64,000 nt of DNA, taken from Mycoplasma_N cavipharyngis (GTDB lineage: Bacteria; Bacillota_I; Bacilli_A; Mycoplasmatales; Mycoplasmoidaceae). The position numbers were made by a program, and so were the translations under genes. Of this stretch, positions 57,211 through 64,000 are shown piece by piece (positions within the stretch are counted from its first letter, which is position 1; the number at the start of each line of letters is the position of its first letter). The stretch is from positions 620,001-684,000 of the forward strand of contig NZ_CP155569.1 in the NCBI RefSeq assembly GCF_042984175.1, in the 5' to 3' direction. The notes beneath the pieces were generated by a model. The model had not been told where the DNA came from. It made no database searches and saw nothing but the letters and a program-made list of their open reading frames with translations.

Positions 57211-60200
57211 TGAAAAAGCATCAACAGTTAAATTAGTAATTTTCAAACTAGTATTTTTAGGTAATAAGTTAGCTGCAACCAACATCTCACTTGTTTGATC
57301 TTTACTTCATGTCTGACTATTAGTTCCACCTTGCTGCTTTATCCCCCCTGTCTGTGGATCCACCACCCCTTTTTTTAAGATCACAAGTGGGTGCAACTTC
57401 TTAATATCAAGCTGATAATCATAAGCTGATAAGGATTTGTTAGCCTGATCAGGCTTAATCTCATAATCAAACACATTAAAGGTGTTAATGCTAATGTTTT
57501 GATTAATATTAATAAAACCATTGGTTGAACTACCACTAATTTGGATGCTAAAACTTAGTTTACCTTTTAAATGATCAATAATGATGTTTGAAACATAATC
57601 AGCCTTATTTTTTAAATAGTCTAATAAGAAGACTTGAGATGATTTGATTAAAGAATCAGCTGAGTCTGGAAGCACATTAGAGGTGGATAGATTATTGGGG
57701 GAAGTATTGTTGCTTGTGGGTTGACCACCATTACTTCCCACAATTGCTTGTTTTTTACTCTCATCAACCTCCAAGCCAACAAAACTAATGCCAAAATGAG
57801 TATAAATCCATTGTCTTGCTGCATCTTCATCTTCAGGAACAAACTGGTTAGGATAATTATTCTGATCAGAATTAAAATCAGCCACAATCTTTCTTTGGGT
57901 AGAAGAAGATTGTTGACCGGTTTGCCCCTGCTGCTTACCCCCAGCCACAAACTCCACTTTCTGCTGCTTAAACCCACTTAATGTAATATCATCAAGCTTT
58001 ACCTTCTGATTAAACTGGTCTTTAACATCAAAAGATAAAGTGACTGATTGAGCATTTTCATTCACAGATTTAACATTAATGACACCAACTTGTTGACTAA
58101 TAAAATTTTTAACATAATCAGAAGTGTCAGCTCACTCACTTAAATGTTGTTTAAGTACTTCAGGGTTAATCGTACTTGCAAAATAGTTTTTTAACTTATT
58201 ACTTTTGCTAACATCAAAAGTTCTGGTGGAAGTTCCTGGTGCTTGAGGTGGGTTGGCTCCACCACTAGGTTTCGGATCCAACTTATACTCAATATTTTGA
58301 ACTAAATTAAAATCATAATTATAGTTTCAGTTTTGTAAGGGTGCACGAATCACTAGTTTAATTTTGTTGTAGTAGAATTTGGTGGTGGTGTTATTACCAA
58401 CAGTATACTTCAATATCTCCTTATCAACCCCTAATGGGTGGATCGAAGATAGTTTTGTTGTGTTTGAACCAGTATTAACTGTCCAATCCCCTGCATTTTT
58501 CCGCCCATTATAATAGGGCAGTTGGCCAATTAGTTGAACTAGTGGTTGTGTGCCATTGTTAATGGCAGAAGAACCCCCTTGAGCCCCATTATTAGTAGAG
58601 GTAGGCACCCCCTTATTATCACCTGGTGAATAACTCATTATCATGCTATCCCCATTCTCTTTAAAACTCAAATCATAATCAAGCCCATTAGCATTCGCAT
58701 AAAAACTCGTTCAGTCAACATCTTTTCATTCAGCTGGAGTTATTTCTCTCCCATCCCCATACAACTTAAATTCAAGTTTTTGTGGGTGAGTTCTACCACT
58801 TAGTCTACCATTATTAGACCCTCATGAGTTTTGGTTGTTACCATTTTGCGGTAATGTTCGTGTGAGTAAATAAGGAATAAAGGAGTTGAATGATTGATAG
58901 GCGTCAGAATCACTAAAGTTGGAAGTACCAACTTGTTTGTATTTGTCTGAATTTGTGGAGGGGGAAGAACTCGACCCTACCAGACCAGTCCCATTGTTTC
59001 CTGTGGAGGGGTCTCCGCCCCCTACCATGCCAGTCCCACTATTTGAACTTCCAGTAGAACCCCCAAACCCTGGTAACACCAACCTACTAGAATCAGACTC
59101 ATCCACATGAAAATCAAACGCATAAGTACTAGTTTGTCCTTTAGATAACACTTCATTATCACTTAGTTGATTAAACCAGTGAGCATAAATCCAGCGATCA
59201 AGTGCAGCAGTGGCTCATAACTTGTATGAGCCATAAGCGGCTTGATTTGTTCCATCCAGTGTCAAATTGTTAATCCCTGCAGACATATCAATCCCATCAG
59301 AAACATCAGCCACTTGATAAGCAAAATCACGGTTAATGCCGCCTAAATAAGTGTGGCTGAAAAAGGGTGTTTTATCTCCTCCAGTAACCAATCCCGCTAA
59401 ATTCGCTCCAACTCAAATTCGGCTGAAATAAGGGTTGAAGTCGTTTGAAGGCGCTCCAATTTGGTTGTTTCATGGAAAGATGGGTTTGCCCATCACATTT
59501 GTTGGGTTGTTTTTGATCATAATTTGCTTGGAGGGGGAGCTGGCTCCCCCTACCAGACCACCCCCACCAGAAAACCCATAAGTAATATTCCCTGTAGGAC
59601 CTTCCCGCTCGTTTGCACCAACCGTCAACTTCGGTCATAAATACCAGCTGTCAGTTTGTTTTTGTTGTGGTCAAAAATCAAGCAACTGGTTGTTAGCAAA
59701 ACTAATTTTAGGTAAAGTTTGATTGACATCTGCTAAACCCACTCATTGGATTTTGTCGTTGGCAAGACCTTCACTACCAAGACCAAACCCAGCTGGCTTC
59801 TCATTCACCATCCCCGTACTATAATACTTATTCCAATTCGCTGGATTGGGTCCAGGTCCGTGCATTGCATTATAAAAGTTAGTATCTGCCACCTTCATTA
59901 ATGATTGATGATAAAACCAGAACTGCAAGTAAGGTAGTGGTTTAATGCCTAATGGAGGAACATATTTGAGTTTGTTACTACTAAAATTAATATTAGTAAA
60001 TAAGTTGGGAGATACGGAAATGGCTTCAATTTGATTATGACTAAAGTCAATATTATTAATGTCTTTAGTGATCATTAAGCGAACTGAACCAAAGTTGAGG
60101 CCTTTGGAACGATCATTAGCTTGTTTGCCTTGGATGAGACCATCTGAGTCAGTAGTAATGCCACTTGCTGAGTCATACATGTTATTGTCTGTGTTGTTGG

Positions 60201-60507
60201 CATTCATATTTGTGCTTGGACTTACCTGATTAACATACACTCCTCCTTCCTTATTATTAAAATAAAAGTCGTCAGATGAGATGGCGGCAAGGAAGGTGGA
60301 GTAGTCAGAAATGGTTTTGTTAGAATTGTTAGCAATGGTTCCAGAAGAACCAGGGGTTCCACTCCCACTACTAGTGGTAGTAGTAGGCAAATGCATATAC
60401 ATTTTGCCTGGAAGTGTCTCTTCCAACCACTTCATGATGGCTTTGACTTCAGGTCTTGCTTTAACATCACTCGCATCATAAGTGTAGGGTTCTTCAGTAG
60501 AAGAAGC

Positions 60508-60532
60508 AGAAGAAGAAGAAGAAGAAGAAGAA
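60508..60532. repeat. (AGA)8 trinucleotide repeat coding for poly-Ser
   Basis: Eight AGA units on plus (TCT Ser on minus) within the SGSSSSSSSSASS linker of the giant LRR protein. Length change would keep the frame. Confidence 0.85.
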
Positions 60533-61428
60533 CCAGAACCACCTTGGTTCTGACCAGAACCATCATCCCCCAACCCCTTCCCACTACTTCACAAACTTTT
60601 TAAGTACTGATAATAATCGTATTTGTTGGTAGTAGAAGAAGCAGAAGTAGCAGACCCCCCATTCCCCTGGTTCATATTCATATTTGCAATCTCACTATCA
60701 CTCAAATACCCCGTATTTTTCTGATTCATCCCATAACTACTAAAATTACCAATCACCCTAATTTGATTATGAGAAGCACTAATAGTTTTTAGTGCTGGAA
60801 AATTAGTAAAATTAACATTAGGAAAATAGTGTAATTGATTATCATCAACTTTAAGTGTAGCAATCCCATCATATAAAATGTGATAATTAACTTTTTGAGT
60901 AATTGGATCAGGTTTAACACTTGCAACAAGATTGTAAATGCCAAGACCCCAGCGAATATAAGGATTAAAAATTTCAGCAATACTAGTTAAGTTGTTATTT
61001 GATAAGTCTAAAGTTAAGTTGGGCTTATTTAGCGCATTAAATCAGTCATCTCGACTGAAACTAGTTTGTTTAGATTGATTAGTTGAACTAGTTCAGCCTA
61101 GAGTGGCAGCAATTGCTTGAGCAATAGCAGGTGTTGGGAATAAGTCTGATAGTTTGTTATTACTTGCTTCAATTTTAGGTCATTGGTCATTAGCAAATAA
61201 CCCAGGTGGGGGTGCTTGTTTGACTAGTTTGACTTTTTTAGTACTTTGATCATAATGAACATATCTTAAGTTGATATAGTCATAGGCGTTGGCAGATAAA
61301 GTATTATCAACTGAGTTTTTAATAGTTGTTGACATAGTGATAATGCCTGTAGGTGGATTTTTTTGAGTGAATGATAAACCTTGGGATTTAGTTGATTTAT
61401 CTTGCAAGGTGGAGATGTATTTAAATTT

Positions 61429-61446
61429 AATCTTTTTAAAAAGATT
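61429..61446. repeat. 18-bp perfect palindrome at the 5' boundary of the giant gene
   Basis: AATCTTTTTAAAAAGATT reads the same on both strands. It lies where the giant reading frame loses its N-terminus and just before the divergent NifS-like gene. Confidence 0.6.
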
Positions 61447-61494
61447 TATAATTTTTATATATATTTAAAATAACTTTAATACACTTAAAAACTA

Positions 61495-62397
61495 ATGAAA
61501 AATAATTGACCTAAAATTAATTGAATTGAAAAATTAAATCAATATTATATTTATTTTCAAACAAACACACATAATAAACTAGCTAAATTATCACAAGAAT
61601 TAAATAGTAAAATTAGAACAAATAAAATAGCTATTGCTAATTTATTTAAGGTTGATGAAAAATCAATTACCTTTATTCCAAATACTATTATTACTAAATT
61701 AATTAGTTGTCAATTAATTAATTTAAATGAAAATGGCATAATTCATTATTATGGTAATGATTTTGCTTTTTTGAAAAAAAATTTTTTATTGAATAATGAA
61801 TCAATTATTGAAATTAATTATTTAAAAAATCTTGAAAAATTAAATTTTGACTTAAATCTAAACAATCAATTATTATGAATTGATTCGACTTTTAATTACA
61901 CTATTGAACAATTAAATCAAATTATTGCCAAAGTTAAAAAAGAAAATCCAAATATCAAAATTTTTATTAACTATTCTTTTTTAATTTATGAGAATGTTAG
62001 TCATTTAAGTCAAATGATTGCTGGTTTTTATTATGATCCTTGAGTTATGTTCCAAATTTTAGGTTCTATAATTTTATGAATTAATCCACAATATCACAAT
62101 CAAATTAAGCCATTAATATTTGGTGGAGGTATGAGTTATTTAAAAGCAAACCAATTTTATGCTTTTAATTATCCTGAAAATTTAGCAGCAGGAACTCAAA
62201 ACGAATTAATCAATTTAATCTTATCTGATTTATTAAAAATCTATTATGATTATAGTGATATAATTCAAAAAAAATTAATCAATTTCACCAATAACCAAAA
62301 AGACTTTTCTAATCAACAAACTAAAAATCGTTTTGTTTATTACACTAGTTCAAATAAGGATATTAAAATTTTGAATTTTAATGCTGATGACATTTAA
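61495..62397 (+). CDS. NifS/SufS-like (aminotransferase class V fold) protein without catalytic lysine
   Basis: 300 aa, shorter than the usual 400. The C-terminal part has PLIFGGGMSYLKANQFYAF and YPENLAAGTQNELINLI, matching the GGG-M and FEAGTxN landmarks of cysteine desulfurases. The PLP lysine motif (SGHK) should precede this by about 20 residues; instead FYYDPWVMFQILGSIILW is found, and the VDGAQ Asp is replaced in FINYSFLIYE. Hence probably not a desulfurase. Directly upstream of sufU, as cysteine desulfurase genes are in mycoplasmas, so it may be a structural partner or a degenerate enzyme. Confidence 0.7.
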
Positions 62398-62407
62398 TTG
62401 AATTGAT

Positions 62408-62827
62408 ATGAACGATTATCGCTCTCAAATTTTAACTCTTTATAAAAATCCACAATTTCGTTCTGAATTTTTAAAATCGAATTTTCATCATTTTGAGGGT
62501 CGTGGATTAGTTTGTGATGAAAATTTAATTATTGGTTTAAAAATTGAACAAGAACACATTGTTGATGCCTATTTTTATGGTGAAGTTTTATGTATTTTTA
62601 CAACTTCTGTTAGTGAAAAATTAATCTCATTAATTATTAATAAATCAATCAATGAAGCATTAGTTGTTGTTAATAATTTTAAAATGTTTTTAGAAAATAA
62701 AAAATATAACAAATCATTATTAGCCGATTTAATTATTTTTAGTGATTTAATTACATCAGTTCAAATTAATTGTGGTTTATTACCAGTTCAAGTTTTAATT
62801 AAAGGATTAACTACTAAATGAAATTAA
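62408..62827 (+). CDS. sufU: Iron-sulfur cluster assembly protein SufU/IscU-like
   Basis: 139 aa. Three Cys at scaffold positions: GLVCDE, GEVLCIFTTSVSEKLI and INCGLLPVQVLIKGL; the flanks match SufU (SxxS and the C-terminal CxxLPxxxL). Ends TTKWN with TGA as Trp, overlapping the next gene by 10 bases. Sulfur or zinc transfer scaffold for Fe-S assembly. Confidence 0.82.
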
Positions 62828-63729
62828 TTTTAGGTTCTCATGTTTCTATGAGTAAAAAGAATCATTATTTTCTTGGCGCTGTTGAAGAGATGTTAAGTTA
62901 TGATGCTAATACATTAATGATTTATACAGGACCACCACAAAATACTAAACGTGTTGACATCAAAACAATGGAAGTTGAAACAGGCACAAAGAAAGCTCAA
63001 GAACATCAAATTGATATATCAAACTTTGTGATTCATGCTCCTTATATTATTAATTTAGCAACTTATAAAGAAGAAGCACGGAAATTTGCCATTGATTTTT
63101 TAATTGAAGAAATAAAAAGAGCAGCATTTATTGGCATTAATAAAGTTGTTTTGCATCCAGGATCTTTTATTGGACAAACTTTAATTTCTGGATTAAATCA
63201 TTTAATTGATTCTCTAAATCAAGTTTTAGCAAAAACCGAACATTTAAATGTCTATCTTTGTTTAGAAACTATGGCTGGTAAGGGAAATGAAATTGGTCGC
63301 ACTTTTGAAGAATTAGCAGCAATTATTAAAGGTTGTAATCATCATCAATTATTAGGAATTTGTTTTGATACTTGTCATGTTCATGATGCAGGTTATAATT
63401 TAAAAGAAAAAGCGCAATTAATCGAAAAATTTGATCGTATCTTAGGATTAGATCGCTTAAAAGTTTTACATATTAATGATTCTAAAAATTTAATTGGTTC
63501 ACATAAAGACCGACATGAAAATATTGGTTATGGTATGATTGGTTTTGAAACATTACTTGATTGAATTTATGAACCAAAATTTGCTCATTTACCTAAAATT
63601 TTAGAAACACCATACATTAATATTCCTAGTTCAAATAATAAAAAAGAATTCATTAGTATTGCACCATATAAAGATGAAATTGAATTAATCAGGAATAGAA
63701 AATGAATAAAAAAATATCCAGAAAAATAA
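62818..63729 (+). CDS. nfo: Endonuclease IV (AP endonuclease)
   Basis: 303 aa. Starts LILGSHVSMSKKNHYFLGAV; metal ligands seen in NFVIHAPYIIN, VVLHPGSF, LCLETMAGKGNEIG, GICFDTCHVHDAGYN, LHINDSKNLIGSHKDRHENIG and ILETPY. TGA Trp near the end. Cuts at abasic sites in base excision repair, a main AP endonuclease in mollicutes. Translationally coupled to sufU and overlaps the following gene by 28 bases. Confidence 0.96.
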
Positions 63730-64000
63730 AAATTGGTTTTCCCCAACATTTTTGTGAAAGTCATATTCCTTCTAATCATAAAATTAATATTCAAGAAGCT
63801 AAAGATTTTTTGAATGATTCTGGTTTAAAAGTAACTAAAACTCGAGTTGATTTACTAGAAATTTTTGTTCAAAACCAAAATCATAATTTAACTTTTGCTA
63901 AAATTCTAAAATTTTTAAATCAAAAAAAGAATAATGTCAATGTTTCAAGTTTATATAACAACTTAAAAATTTTTTGTCGAATTGGAATTTTACGATCTAA
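63702..64000 (+). CDS. Fur-family transcription regulator, N-terminal part (cut by window edge)
   Basis: About 99 residues visible. DNA-binding winged helix: FLNDSGLKVTKTRVDLLEIF, a long helix, then NVNVSSLYNNLKIFCRIGIL, which aligns with the Fur hallmark RxTxxRxxVLEIL and SxxTVYRxLxxLxxxGI. A basic N-terminal extension of about 40 residues precedes it. Metal- or peroxide-responsive repressor (Fur/PerR/Zur not separable here). ATG at 63702 with RBS AGGAATAG. Partner Fe-S genes upstream suggest iron control. Confidence 0.82.
   Translation, partial: MNKKISRKIKIGFPQHFCESHIPSNHKINIQEAKDFLNDSGLKVTKTRVDLLEIFVQNQNHNLTFAKILKFLNQKKNNVNVSSLYNNLKIFCRIGILRS

Larger units (their letters stand above)
52724..61407 (-). 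pseudogene. Giant leucine-rich-repeat surface-type protein, 5'-truncated and frameshifted
   Basis: About 2,900 residues. The upstream part (61407-57103) and downstream part (about 57205-52724) are in different frames; the shift falls near a G-run at 57194-57203. Leucine-rich repeats are scattered: LDLSNNNLTSI, IDFSHNQIEAI, INFSSNKLKYVP, ISFANNQLLDF, IDLSNNDFSKY, FSLNNNQIQQIP. Gly/Ser/Asn spacers and beta-rich late repeats (DLIKGKLKF, LSFDGIKV) fill the rest. No ATG, signal peptide or lipobox starts the frame: it opens at 61464 after TAA, with only TTG 61407 as a possible start. G+C is plainly higher than around it and TGG Trp is frequent. Likely a silent or dead surface-antigen gene. Confidence 0.7.

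Noticed and set aside
54521..60603. Plus-strand and alternate-frame reading frames inside 52.7-61.4 kb (for example 56184-56555, 60391-60603, minus 59372-59638)
   Set aside because: They are shadows of the giant LRR frame; compositions such as poly-Arg or Leu runs are unlike proteins.

Overview
The window is part of a mollicute (mycoplasma-type) chromosome. It is extremely AT-rich, and nearly every conserved gene reads through in-frame TGA codons where its family has tryptophan (DnaB, ProS, S4, NusG, HrcA-neighbour genes), so genetic code 4 applies and coordinates here join pieces split at TGA. The gene set (archaeal-type ProRS, hrcA, msmK with a long coiled-coil insertion, lipoproteins with LxxC lipoboxes, a rpmG-secE-nusG run, SufU/NifS-like pair) fits a fermentative mycoplasma, perhaps of the Mycoplasmoides/Malacoplasma side; the species assignment is inference.

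Layout. 1-5.2 kb: a C39-peptidase peptide exporter cut by the left edge, a small membrane protein, hrcA, two tandem RNase Y-like genes, and a tiny Cys/His-rich protein. 5.4-9.7 kb: a nucleoside/simple-sugar ABC importer (two permeases, one double ATPase) with no binding protein beside it. 9.9-21.2 kb: housekeeping genes: rpsF-ssb-rpsR, dnaB, a lipoprotein, rpe, a membrane protein, rpmG-secE-nusG, a frameshifted EIIA-like gene, coaD, proS. 21.4-22.6 kb: two membrane proteins with good terminators.

22.6-34.6 kb is a defence island on the minus strand: a type III restriction-modification pair (mod-res) whose mod gene carries 27 GA/TC dinucleotide repeats and is out of frame in this sequence (phase-OFF); a decayed and an intact copy of a protein family that resembles mycoplasma ICE-associated proteins; and a three-gene cassette of MORC/MutL-type GHKL ATPase, cytosine-5 methyltransferase and Z1-domain helicase-like protein.

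35.0-49.5 kb is an alpha-glucan/maltodextrin locus in one orientation: pullulanase, GH13 alpha-glucosidase, GH65 disaccharide phosphorylase, MalF/MalG/MsmK-type importer, two near-identical sugar-binding lipoproteins and beta-phosphoglucomutase. Together these would debranch, import and phosphorolyse maltose-type sugars to glucose plus beta-glucose-1-phosphate and then glucose-6-phosphate. A roughly 2.2 kb segment (msmK 3' end, lipoprotein, pgmB 5' end) was tandemly duplicated; the duplicate ends decayed and both lipoproteins stayed intact.

49.7-64.0 kb: a membrane protein made of two repeated halves, a decayed AT-rich stretch, rpsD, then an 8.7 kb minus-strand open region encoding a giant leucine-rich-repeat surface-type protein of clearly different base composition, lacking a convincing N-terminus and broken by one frameshift; finally a NifS-like protein without its catalytic lysine, SufU, endonuclease IV and the start of a Fur-family regulator. 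No tRNA, rRNA, CRISPR array or insertion sequence was recognised.
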